Positions 18,483 through 26,137 of a DNA stretch of 64,000 bases are shown here, piece after piece. This DNA comes from Inquilinus ginsengisoli_A (lineage in GTDB: Bacteria; Pseudomonadota; Alphaproteobacteria; DSM-16000; Inquilinaceae), in NCBI RefSeq assembly GCF_031453975.1, contig NZ_JAVDPW010000001.1, positions 434,001 through 498,000 on the forward strand. Direction: 5' to 3'. The notes below the pieces were generated by a model. The model was given only the letters and a program-made list of their open reading frames with translations, did not search any database and had not been told where the DNA came from. Position 1 is the stretch's first letter, and every line of letters starts with the position of its first letter. A program made the position numbers and the translations under genes.

Positions 18483-19739
18483 TCAGACCAGGTTGGTGAT
18501 GGGGTCGGCGCCCAGCAGCGCCCGCCCGTAGATCTCGCTGTTGATCTCCGGGTTGACCATGGCGTGGCGGCTGGCGACCTCGGAATCGCGCCAGATCCGC
18601 TGCAACGGGCAGGTTTCGGCAAAGGCCGAGGCGCCATGGGCCGAGCACAGGATGCGGATGGCCTCGCGCGCGGTCTCGGCGATATAGCCGGTCTCCATCC
18701 GGATCCGCGCGCGTTCGACAAGGCTCAGCGTCCGGCCGGCCCGGGCCGCCGCGTCGATGTCGGCGGCGGCGCGGTCGGCATGCAGATGCGCCGTCTCGAT
18801 CAGCATGGCCGCCCTGGCGATGGCCAGTTGCACCGTGGGGGCCGCCGCCTGGGTGTCGTAGCTGGTGTAGGCGATGCCGCGCCGGCCGGCCTTCTCCATC
18901 ACGAATTCGAGGGCGCTGGTGGCGAGGCCGAGCTGCGGCCCGATCAGGATCAGGGCCGCGACGGGCACGAAGGCGGTGCGGTACAGCGCCTCGCTTTTGT
19001 GCGGCGTCGGGTGGTCGCCGGCGAGCAGGCGGGACAGGGGCAGGATGCGGTGGTCGGGCACCGTCACGTCCCGGGCCACCAGCGTGTTGCTGCCGGTGCC
19101 CTTCATCCCGGCCACGAACCAGGTGTCCTCGATGCCCAGCTCCGGCATCGGGATCAGGGCGAGGCCGCGATCGACGACCGTGCCGGCCGCATCGACGATC
19201 GGCACGCCGACCAGGCCCCAATCCGCGTGCTGGCAGCCGCTGGACCAGGGCCATCGGCCGCTGACCACCAGCCCGCCATCGACCCGGCGGCTCTGCGCCT
19301 CGCCGGCGAGGGCGCCGGCCACGCGGGCATCGGGATTCTCCGCCCACACATCCTGCTGCAGCCGATCGGTGCCGATCCCCGTGATCCAGGCGCAGGCATT
19401 GATCAGCGACAGCACCCAAGCGGTCGACCCGCAGCCCATCGCCAGCTCGCGGGCCACCGCGATCGAGGTGCGGATGTCGGTCTCCGATCCGCCGAAGCGC
19501 CGGGGCACCATGATCCGGAACAGGCCGGCGTCCTGGATGGCGCGGATGCTGTCGTCCGGGACCCGCCGGTCGGCCTCGGTGCGGGTCGCGTTGCGCGTGA
19601 GCAGCGGCACCAGCGCCCGGGCGCGGTCCACGAGGTCGGCCCGCAGCGTCCCGGCTGTCGGTGAGGCGGGCGCGCCGCCGTCACCCCCGCCGCGGCTGCC
19701 GAATGACAGGCCGGTGATGTGTTCGAAAGCCTCGCGCAT
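18483..19739 (-). CDS. Flavin-dependent monooxygenase of the acyl-CoA dehydrogenase fold
   Basis: About 418 residues from the ATG at 19739 (GGGAAG lies just upstream); a longer reading to 19829 has no such site. The N-terminal helical domain (DSIRAIQDAGLFRIMVPRRFGG), the CGSTAWVLSLIN segment, the beta domain (VSGRWPWSSGCQHADWGLVG) and the C-terminal helical bundle match group D hydroxylases such as HsaA, the C2 component of 4-hydroxyphenylacetate monooxygenase, and DszC. The catalytic Glu of true acyl-CoA dehydrogenases is not evident. Such enzymes need reduced flavin from a reductase, and none is encoded beside it. Substrate unknown. Confidence 0.8.
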   Translation of the reverse strand: MREAFEHITGLSFGSRGGGDGGAPASPTAGTLRADLVDRARALVPLLTRNATRTEADRRVPDDSIRAIQDAGLFRIMVPRRFGGSETDIRTSIAVARELAMGCGSTAWVLSLINACAWITGIGTDRLQQDVWAENPDARVAGALAGEAQSRRVDGGLVVSGRWPWSSGCQHADWGLVGVPIVDAAGTVVDRGLALIPMPELGIEDTWFVAGMKGTGSNTLVARDVTVPDHRILPLSRLLAGDHPTPHKSEALYRTAFVPVAALILIGPQLGLATSALEFVMEKAGRRGIAYTSYDTQAAAPTVQLAIARAAMLIETAHLHADRAAADIDAAARAGRTLSLVERARIRMETGYIAETAREAIRILCSAHGASAFAETCPLQRIWRDSEVASRHAMVNPEINSEIYGRALLGADPITNLV

Positions 19740-19909
19740 GGCGCTTCCCAGTCCGCGTTTGTGGGCGCCCATCGCGCGGTCCGGCTGGTCGCGACCGTCG
19801 TGCCGGAGCCGGCGAGGTGCCCGTGGCAATGGCGGAACGCTAAGGCCACGGCATTGCAGCCCGATTGCGGTTGCGCGGGGGTCGGGCTACGGACGCAATT
19901 CAGGAGGGC

Positions 19910-20629
19910 TCAGAGCAGGCCCAGGCTCTTGAAGCTGGAATGGCCCTTGCGGCCGATGATGACGTGGTCGTGCAGGGTCACGCCGACCGCCTCGACCGCC
20001 CGCGCCACCGCCTTGGTCATCTCGATGTCCGCGCGCGACGGTGTCGGGTCGCCGGAGGGATGGTTGTGGACCAGAATCAACGCGCTGGCGCCCAGCTCCA
20101 GCGCCCGGCGGGCCACCTCGCGCGGATAGATCGGCGCCTGGTCGACCGTGCCCTGGGCCGGGATCTCGTCGGCCAGCAAGGCGTTCTTGCGGTCCAGGAA
20201 CAAGAGCCGCACCTGCTCGGTGGCGCCGAACTTCATGGCGACGCCGAGATAATCCAGCAGCGACTGCCACGATCCGATCACCGGACGGTCGGCCACCTGC
20301 TCCTTCAGCATGCGCTCGGCCGCCGCCTGCACCACCTTGAGCAGGGCGACGCTGCCGTCGCCCAGGCCCCCGCGCTGGGTCAGCTGGGTCGGGGTGGCGG
20401 ACAGCACCGCGCCCAGGCTGCCGAAGGTGGCGATCAGCTGCTTGGCCAGCGGCTTGACGTCGCGCCGCGGGATGGCGGCGAACAGCAGCAGCTCGATGAT
20501 CTCGTAATCGGCCAGCGCCGGGGCGCCGGCGGTCAGCAGGCGCTGCCGCAGCCGGTCGCGATGACCGCTGTGGTGGGGCTCACCACCGGAGGACGGGACG
20601 GTGTCCGTCGCATCCGGCGGCGCGGTCAC
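19910..20629 (-). CDS. radC: JAB/MPN-domain protein RadC
   Basis: 239 residues. The N-terminal helix-hairpin-helix part (HRDRLRQRLLTAGAPALADY) is followed by the RadC JAMM domain. The metal motif reads HNHPSGDPTPSRAD, and the FLDRKNALLADE strand precedes it. RadC is named as a DNA-repair protein, but its biochemical role is not established. Located downstream of map on the same strand, 47 bases apart. Confidence 0.95.
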   Translation of the reverse strand: MTAPPDATDTVPSSGGEPHHSGHRDRLRQRLLTAGAPALADYEIIELLLFAAIPRRDVKPLAKQLIATFGSLGAVLSATPTQLTQRGGLGDGSVALLKVVQAAAERMLKEQVADRPVIGSWQSLLDYLGVAMKFGATEQVRLLFLDRKNALLADEIPAQGTVDQAPIYPREVARRALELGASALILVHNHPSGDPTPSRADIEMTKAVARAVEAVGVTLHDHVIIGRKGHSSFKSLGLL

Positions 20630-20676
20630 GGCAGCAGTCCGATCATCAGGCGGGGCCCATCACGAGACCGGCCCGA

Positions 20677-21519
20677 TCACGGGATGAGGTAGGGCGGCTG
20701 GGTCAGGCCGGCGGGGGACAGGGTGAAGATCTCCACCCCATCGGCCGTCACGCCGACCGTGTGCTCGAACTGGGCCGACAGGCTGCGGTCGCGGGTCACC
20801 GCGGTCCAGCCGTCCGACAGGATCTTCACCGCCCAGTGGCCGGCGTTGATCATCGGCTCGATGGTGAACATCATGCCTTCGCGCAGGGCCAGCCCGTCGC
20901 CGCGGCGGCCGTAATGCAGGATGCTGGGCGGGGCGTGGAACACCTTGCCGACGCCATGACCGCAGAAGTCGCGCACCACCGAGAAGCGGTGGCCCTCGGC
21001 ATAGGCCTGGATGGCGTGGCCGATGTCGCCCAGCGTGGCGCCAGGCTTGACCACGGCGATGCCGCGCATCATCGCCTCATAGGTCACCTCGATCAGCCGC
21101 TTGGCCTTCACCGTGACCTTGTCGCCCGCAATGTACATGCGGCTGGAATCACCGTACCAGCCGTCCAGGATCGGGGTGACGTCGATGTTCAGGACGTCGC
21201 CGTTCTCCAGCTTCCGGTCGCCCGGGATGCCGTGGCAGACGACATGGTTCAGCGAAATGCAGCTCGATTTGGGATAGCCGCGATAGCCCAGCGTCGCCGG
21301 CACCGCGCCATGGTCGCGCATGAAGCCGTCGCACAGCTTGTCGAGCTCGTCGGTGGTGATGCCCGGCTGCACATGCGGGGTGATGAAGTCGAGGGTCTCT
21401 GCGGCCAATCGGCCGGCACGGCGCATCGCCGCGAAGCCGGCCTCGCCGTGCAGGGGGATGTGGCCTTCCTCGCGGGTCTGGGGTTCCACCTCGGTCACGC
21501 TTTCTATCCTGTCTCGCAT
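20677..21519 (-). CDS. map: Type I methionine aminopeptidase
   Basis: 280 residues from the ATG at 21519. Removes the initiator methionine from nascent proteins. The five metal ligands are readable: two Asp in NIDVTPILDGWYGDSS, His in DFCGHGVGKVFH, Glu in FTIEPMINAG, and Glu in QFEHTVGVT. An N-terminal extension of about 25 residues precedes the usual start. The reading frame continues far upstream without sense and this start is fixed by homology. Divergent from the cinA-type gene across an 87-base gap. Confidence 0.95.
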   Translation of the reverse strand: MRDRIESVTEVEPQTREEGHIPLHGEAGFAAMRRAGRLAAETLDFITPHVQPGITTDELDKLCDGFMRDHGAVPATLGYRGYPKSSCISLNHVVCHGIPGDRKLENGDVLNIDVTPILDGWYGDSSRMYIAGDKVTVKAKRLIEVTYEAMMRGIAVVKPGATLGDIGHAIQAYAEGHRFSVVRDFCGHGVGKVFHAPPSILHYGRRGDGLALREGMMFTIEPMINAGHWAVKILSDGWTAVTRDRSLSAQFEHTVGVTADGVEIFTLSPAGLTQPPYLIP

Positions 21520-21606
21520 CGCCTCTAGGCTATAGCATCGCTGTCGGCCGGTCGTCATCCGACCCGATATGGGGCGGAGCGACCGGAATCCGATGGGCAG
21601 GACCGC

Positions 21607-22371
21607 ATGACCGATACGCGCATCGTCACCGCCGCCGTTCTGGTGATCGGCGATGAGATTCTCTCCGGCCGCACCAAGGACGCCAACATGGGGTTCCTGG
21701 CGGAACGGCTGACCGAACTGGGCATCCGCCTGCGCGAGGCGCGGGTGGTGCCGGATGTCCCCGACGAGATCGTGGCCGCGGTCAACGCGCTGCGCAGCCG
21801 CTACGACTACGTCTTCACCACCGGCGGCATCGGCCCGACCCATGACGACATCACCGCCGAATGCATCGCCCGCGCCTTCGGCGTGCCGCTGCTGCGCCAC
21901 CCCGAGGCGGTGCGGCGGCTGGAGGCGCATTACGAGGCTGGCCAGTTGAACGAGGCCCGGCTGCGCATGACCAATGTGCCGGAGGGCGGCACGCTGATCG
22001 ACAACCCGGTCAGCGCCGCGCCCGGCTTCCGCATCGGCAACGTCCATGTCATGGCCGGGGTGCCACGGATCATGCAGGCGATGTTCGACGGCATCGCCCC
22101 CACTTTGACCGGCGGCGACCGGGTGCTCAGCCGCACCGTGACCTGCGACCTCGGCGAAGGGGTGATCGCGGCCGGCCTCGGCGCCATTGCCGCCGAGTAC
22201 CCGGACCTGTCGATCGGCAGCTACCCGTATTTCCGGGCCGGCAAGTTCGGCACCAGCCTGGTGCTGCGCGGCACCGACGCCGACCGGCTGTCGGTGGCGA
22301 CCGAGGCTGTGCGCGCCCTGGTGGTCTCGCTCGGCGGCACCGCCGGCCTGGATGTGGCGAAGACCGAATAG
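21607..22371 (+). CDS. CinA N-terminal/MoaB-type molybdopterin-binding protein
   Basis: 254 residues. Begins TDTRIVTAAVLVIGDEILSG followed by TKDANMGFLAERL; FTTGGIGPTHDDITAE is the MPT-binding signature. It equals the N-terminal (COG1058) part of CinA without the C-terminal nicotinamide-nucleotide amidase domain, a common alphaproteobacterial form. COG1058 proteins have been linked to ADP-ribose pyrophosphatase activity in NAD recycling. Despite the competence name, no competence role is implied. Confidence 0.9.
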   Translation: MTDTRIVTAAVLVIGDEILSGRTKDANMGFLAERLTELGIRLREARVVPDVPDEIVAAVNALRSRYDYVFTTGGIGPTHDDITAECIARAFGVPLLRHPEAVRRLEAHYEAGQLNEARLRMTNVPEGGTLIDNPVSAAPGFRIGNVHVMAGVPRIMQAMFDGIAPTLTGGDRVLSRTVTCDLGEGVIAAGLGAIAAEYPDLSIGSYPYFRAGKFGTSLVLRGTDADRLSVATEAVRALVVSLGGTAGLDVAKTE

Positions 22372-22517
22372 GCCAGCCCGATCAGCAGCGCGATGCCGAG
22401 CCAAGCGGCGGCATAGGCCAGGCCATGACCGCCCCATCCGCGCCGGAACGCGGCCGGGGCCACCAGGATGATGGCGGCGGCCAGCCAGGCGAGTCGGATC
22501 CAGTCGAGGTCGTGCAT
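22221..22517 (-). CDS. Possible small membrane protein, 3' part doubtful
   Basis: From an ATG at 22517 (preceded by GGAGAG, very close) the frame encodes MHDLDWIRLAWLAAAIILVA, then a short basic loop and a second hydrophobic segment (AYAAAWLGIALLIGLAY). These two membrane-like segments lie wholly in the gap after the cinA-type gene. The remaining third is antisense to that gene and looks like a shadow. It may be a real two-helix protein with a longer than necessary tail, or the remnant of a larger gene (for example one with an N-terminal membrane domain). Confidence 0.3.
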   Translation of the reverse strand: MHDLDWIRLAWLAAAIILVAPAAFRRGWGGHGLAYAAAWLGIALLIGLAYSVFATSRPAVPPSETTRARTASVATDSRSASVPRSTRLVPNLPARKYG

Positions 22518-22603
22518 CTCTCCGAGATGAGAGATCGGCGGGCCGGTTGCAAGGCGCATTGCGCTTGCGCGCCGCCCGGTCTCAGGCGATAGACGGAACC
22601 CGT

Positions 22604-22688
22604 GCGGACGTGGTGAAACCGGTAGACACAGCAGACTTAAAATCTGCATCCCTCGGGAGTGCGGGTTCGAGTCCCGCCGTCCGCACCA
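22604..22688 (+). tRNA. tRNA-Leu (anticodon UAA)
   Basis: An 85-base cloverleaf including an encoded CCA. The acceptor stem GCGGACG/CGTCCGC closes perfectly, followed by discriminator A and CCA. The anticodon stem GCAGA/TCTGC encloses loop CTTAAAA with TAA at 22638-22640. There is a long variable arm (type II, as in Leu) and the T arm GCGGG TTCGAGT CCCGC. Confidence 0.97.
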
Positions 22689-22895
22689 ATTTTCCCCCAA
22701 CCGTGCCACGGCCCTTGGCGGCCCAGTTGGCCTATCGGTCGAACGCGACCCCTTCTTCGAGGCCGGCCGGCCGCTGGGCCGTTACACCAACGAAGCGCAG
22801 CGGCTCGGGATCACCCGTGTGCGGATGTCCGCTTACGGGGAGGCGGGCGGAATGCCTCCTGATCGCTCCTCTCACCCGCCCTGGCCGGCGCATGC

Positions 22896-24317
22896 CTACG
22901 GGTACGCGCGCAGGAGTTCGCCCAGCATCCGCGTGGCGTCCTGCAACCTGCGCTCGTCCGAACCGCCGAAGCCGAGCAGCAGCCCGCAGCGGGGCACCGT
23001 GCTCGCGTAGCAGGTGGACAGCGCGGTTGCCGTCAGGCCGCGATCGCCCATGCGCCGAACGAGATCGGTGTCATCGAATCCATCAGGCAGCAGCACCGCG
23101 ACATGCAGCCCGGCGTCGGCATTGTGGACGACCAGGCGGTCGCCGCAATGCCGCGCCAGACCGTCGAGCAGCGCCGCGCGCCGCGCCTGGTACACGCCAC
23201 GCATGCGGCGCAGATGCCGCACGAAATGCCCGCCGTCCAGGAACTCGGCGAGCGCCGACTGGTAGAGCGTGGGCGGGAACAGATCGAAGGCCAGGCGCGC
23301 CCGCAAGACATCCTGCAGCAGCGGCGGCGGCACCACGAGATAACCGACCCGCAATGCGGGAAACATCACCTTGCTGAAGGTGCCGACATAGATCACCCGT
23401 CCATGCGCATCCATGCCCTGCAGCGCGCCGAGCGGCCGGCTGACGTAGCGGTACTCGCTGTCGTAGTCGTCCTCCAGCACCCAGGCGCCTTGGCGCCGCG
23501 CCCAGTCCAGCAGCGTCAGCCGCCGCGCTGCGGTCATCGACATGCCGAGCGGATATTGATGCGAGGGCGTGACATAGGCGGCGCGCGCCCCGCCGGCGCG
23601 CCGCAGCGCGTCCACGTCGATGCCGCCCTCGTCGACCGGGATCGGCAGCAGCCGCGCCCCGCCGGCCGCCAGCGCGGCGCGGGCGCCGGGATAGCCCGGC
23701 TCCTCCACCGCCACGGCGTCGCCGGGGGCAAGGATCGCCGCGGCGGCGATGCGCAGCGCCGCCTGCGAGCCGGAGACGATCAGGACCTGCTCGGCGCTGC
23801 AGCGGACCCCGCGGGCGGCGCGCAGATGGTCGGCGATCGCCGCGCGCAACGCCGGCAGCCCCGCCGGATCGCCATAGGCCATGTGCGCCGGCGGCAGCCG
23901 CTGCGCATGCCGCGCCACCAGCCGCGCCCAGGCGACATGCGGAAACCGGTCCAGCGCTGGCAGGCTGGTGCGGAACGGACCAAGCCCGCCATAGTCGCTT
24001 TCCGGCGGGACCCGGGGCGCCGGCCGCGCCCCATCCGGCACCGGCTTCGATTGCAGCAGCTCGTCGGGCAGCGCCTGGCTGACATAGGTGCCGGACCCCG
24101 CCCGCCCCTCGAGATAGCATTCGTGCAGAAGCTGCTCATAGGCGGCCAGCACCGGCAGGCGCGACACGGCCAGGTCGAGGGCCAAGGCGCGCGTGGACGG
24201 GATGCGCTGGCCCGGCCGCAACGCGCCGGCAAGGATCGCCCCGCGGATGCCGTCATAGATCTGCCGGTGCAGCGGCAGGCCGCCCGACCGGTCGAGGGGC
24301 AGGTGCAGAGTGGTCAT
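22896..24317 (-). CDS. MocR/PdxR-family regulator (GntR HTH fused to aminotransferase domain)
   Basis: 473 residues from the ATG at 24317. Residues about 15-80 form a GntR winged helix (LHRQIYDGIRGAILAGALRP, IPSTRALALDLAVSR). Residues about 110-470 are a fold-type I aminotransferase-like domain with YGDPAGLPALRAAIADHLRAARG and the PLP lysine in YVGTFSKVMFPALRVGY. MocR proteins use PLP or a PLP-amino acid adduct as effector and regulate vitamin B6, GABA or taurine genes, often a divergent gene. No pdxST, gab or tau gene is adjacent. The start codon is inside the left arm of the inverted repeat at 24301-24364. Confidence 0.92.
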   Translation of the reverse strand: MTTLHLPLDRSGGLPLHRQIYDGIRGAILAGALRPGQRIPSTRALALDLAVSRLPVLAAYEQLLHECYLEGRAGSGTYVSQALPDELLQSKPVPDGARPAPRVPPESDYGGLGPFRTSLPALDRFPHVAWARLVARHAQRLPPAHMAYGDPAGLPALRAAIADHLRAARGVRCSAEQVLIVSGSQAALRIAAAAILAPGDAVAVEEPGYPGARAALAAGGARLLPIPVDEGGIDVDALRRAGGARAAYVTPSHQYPLGMSMTAARRLTLLDWARRQGAWVLEDDYDSEYRYVSRPLGALQGMDAHGRVIYVGTFSKVMFPALRVGYLVVPPPLLQDVLRARLAFDLFPPTLYQSALAEFLDGGHFVRHLRRMRGVYQARRAALLDGLARHCGDRLVVHNADAGLHVAVLLPDGFDDTDLVRRMGDRGLTATALSTCYASTVPRCGLLLGFGGSDERRLQDATRMLGELLRAYP

Positions 24318-24364
24318 GGCATTCAGGCGCCAAGTGGTAATTTCACCATGACCACCCTGCACCT
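24301..24364. repeat. Near-perfect inverted repeat between MocR gene and divergent gene
   Basis: Left arm AGGTGCAGAGTGGTCATGG (24301-24319) and right arm CCATGACCACCCTGCACCT (24346-24364) are complementary at 18 of 19 positions, with a 26-base spacer. The left arm holds the MocR start codon, so both strands reading outward begin ATGACCAC(T/C)CTGCACCT. It may be a regulator binding site or a local inverted duplication. Confidence 0.75.
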
Positions 24365-24398
24365 AGATTGGCTCACCATCCAGATCCGGGAGAGCCCC

Positions 24399-24977
24399 AT
24401 GCCGGCAGATCCGACGTATCGCCCGATTTTCGCAGGCCTGCTGGCCTGCGCGTTCCTGTTCCCGCCGCCGGCGGTGGCGCAGACGGCGGCGCCGTCATCC
24501 GACGGCCAGCATGATTTCGACTTCGAGATCGGCACCTGGAAGACCGAGATGAAGGTGCTGGCGGAGCCCCTCAGCGAGACTCCGGACCAGTGGCTCGCAT
24601 TCAACGGCACGTCGACGGTCCGCAAGGTGTGGGACGGCCGCGCGAACCTGCTGGAGCTGGAAGCCGACAGCGCCGCCGGACACCACATCGAGGGCCTCAG
24701 CCTGCGCGTGTACAACCCGAAAGCGCGGCAATGGAGCGTTCACTTCTCCAATGCGCGGGTCGGCACGCTGACGCCGCCGGTGTACGGCCGGGTCACGAAT
24801 GGCCACGGCCTGTTCCAAGGCCAGGATTTCCTCGACGACGGTCGCGCCGTGCTGGTGCGCTTCGAGATCCTGCCCCAGGCGCCCGATGTGTACCGTTTCG
24901 TGCAGTCCTTCTCCGCGGATGGCGGCAAGACCTGGGAAGAGAACTGGATCGCGACCGACACGCGGATATCGAGCTGA
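24399..24977 (+). CDS. Exported protein of unknown function (DUF1579-like)
   Basis: 192 residues from the ATG at 24399, four bases after GGGAGAG. A signal peptide (FAGLLACAFLFPPPAVAQ) puts it in the periplasm. The mature part begins QHDFDFEIGTWKTEMKVL, followed by strands such as NGTSTVRKVWDGRANLLELE and SADGGKTWEENWIATDTR. This resembles DUF1579/lipocalin-like small barrels. An in-frame ATG at 24348 would give MTTLHLDWLTIQIRESP ahead of it, but that start has no ribosome site and is created by the inverted repeat. Divergent from the MocR gene and possibly controlled by it. Confidence 0.65.
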   Translation: MPADPTYRPIFAGLLACAFLFPPPAVAQTAAPSSDGQHDFDFEIGTWKTEMKVLAEPLSETPDQWLAFNGTSTVRKVWDGRANLLELEADSAAGHHIEGLSLRVYNPKARQWSVHFSNARVGTLTPPVYGRVTNGHGLFQGQDFLDDGRAVLVRFEILPQAPDVYRFVQSFSADGGKTWEENWIATDTRISS

Positions 24978-25045
24978 AGAGGCGCCACGCCGCCTGGTCC
25001 CCGCCGGCCGGCGTCCATCCGCGGGGGCCAGGTGCTTCCCCCCGG

Positions 25046-25067
25046 CCTCGGCCAGGACGGGCCGAGG
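25046..25067. terminator. Possible bidirectional hairpin terminator
   Basis: CCTCGGCC and GGCCGAGG form an 8-base-pair stem with a 6-base loop between two converging genes. There is no T-tract, so the function is uncertain. Confidence 0.35.
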
Positions 25068-25140
25068 GGGATCGAGTGGAGGCGCGCCCGGGCGGACTTC
25101 GGTCCGAATCCCGGGCTCGTCTCCGCGTGAAGCTTGGGGG

Positions 25141-26118
25141 TCAGACCACGGAGTCGCGTTCCGGCACCGGCTCGCCGCGCGCGACATGGGCGATGTTGCC
25201 GAACATCTGGTTGACGGCCTTCTCGAAATTGTCGGCCGCGATCGCCGCCAGATGCGGGGTGACCACCAGATTGTCCAGGCCCAGCAGCGGGCTGTCCGAC
25301 GGCAGGGGCTCGATCTCGAACACATCCATGGCGGCGGCATGGATCTCCCGCGCCTTCAGCGCCTCGATCAGGTCGGATTCCACCACGACGCCGCCGCGCG
25401 CGACATTGACCAGCACGGCGGTTTTCTTCATCGCCCGGATCGCCGCCCGGTCGATCAGCCCTGATGTCTCCGGCGTCAGCGGGCAGTTCAGCGTGATCAC
25501 GTCGGACTGGGCCAGGATCTCCGGTACCGTGGCGAAGCGGGCGCCCAGCGCGGCCTCCTCAACCGCCGGCAGCTTCGTGCGCTTGGAATAGAGGATGGTG
25601 CAGCCGAAGCCTTTCAGCAGCTTGGCGACGGTCTGGCCGATGGCGCCGAAGCCGATGATGCCGACGGTCTTGCCCGACAGCATGTAGGTCTGCATCGGCA
25701 TGGCGGTGGCGGTGCGCCAGTGGCCCTTCTTCAGCTCGGCATGGCCGAAGGCGATGCAGCGCAGCGCTGCCAGGGTCAGGCCGAGCGTGAATTCGGCGAC
25801 CGGCACGGCGTTGCTGCCGGTGGTGCGCGCCACCTTGATGCCGAGCTGGCGCGCGGTGTCGACATCGAGGTTGTCGACGCCGACGCCCCATTTGTGCAGC
25901 AGCTTCAGCTTGGGCGCGGCGCGCAGCACGTCGCCGTTGACGCCGACCTGGCCGGCGATGGCGTATTCGGCCCCGGCGATGATCTCCTTGAGATGCTCAT
26001 CGCCACGCGCGGTGCCATGGGTGAGGACAAGGCCGGGCGGCAGCAGGGACCGCAGCCTGGCGGCGCTGTCTTCGCTGATCGGATCCAGGACGACGACGGT
26101 TTCGGTCACGGCAGGCAC
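25141..26118 (-). CDS. D-isomer-specific 2-hydroxyacid dehydrogenase
   Basis: 325 residues. The nucleotide-binding motif is VGIIGFGAIGQTVAKLL. The catalytic Arg is in VNVARGGVVVE, and the late catalytic His in LVVTPHLAAIAADN. N- and C-terminal parts form the substrate domain. The family reduces 2-oxoacids (glyoxylate, hydroxypyruvate, phosphohydroxypyruvate) with NAD(P)H or runs in reverse. Here it is the last gene of the long minus-strand cluster, 19 bases after the gamma-glutamyltransferase gene, so a catabolic 2-hydroxy/2-oxoacid is likely rather than serine synthesis. Confidence 0.88.
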   Translation of the reverse strand: MPAVTETVVVLDPISEDSAARLRSLLPPGLVLTHGTARGDEHLKEIIAGAEYAIAGQVGVNGDVLRAAPKLKLLHKWGVGVDNLDVDTARQLGIKVARTTGSNAVPVAEFTLGLTLAALRCIAFGHAELKKGHWRTATAMPMQTYMLSGKTVGIIGFGAIGQTVAKLLKGFGCTILYSKRTKLPAVEEAALGARFATVPEILAQSDVITLNCPLTPETSGLIDRAAIRAMKKTAVLVNVARGGVVVESDLIEALKAREIHAAAMDVFEIEPLPSDSPLLGLDNLVVTPHLAAIAADNFEKAVNQMFGNIAHVARGEPVPERDSVV

Positions 26119-26137
26119 ACTCCAGTCGGGTAACGGG

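Noticed and set aside
22604..22688. tRNA-Leu as integration site of a mobile element
   Set aside because: No integrase, no repeat of the tRNA 3' end seen downstream, and ordinary genes follow.
22726..22895. Protein-like reading (VERDPFFEAGRPLGRYTNEA) just after tRNA-Leu
   Set aside because: Looks like a real peptide fragment but has no start, no stop before it runs antisense into the MocR gene, and no family I recognise. Too weak to call a pseudogene.
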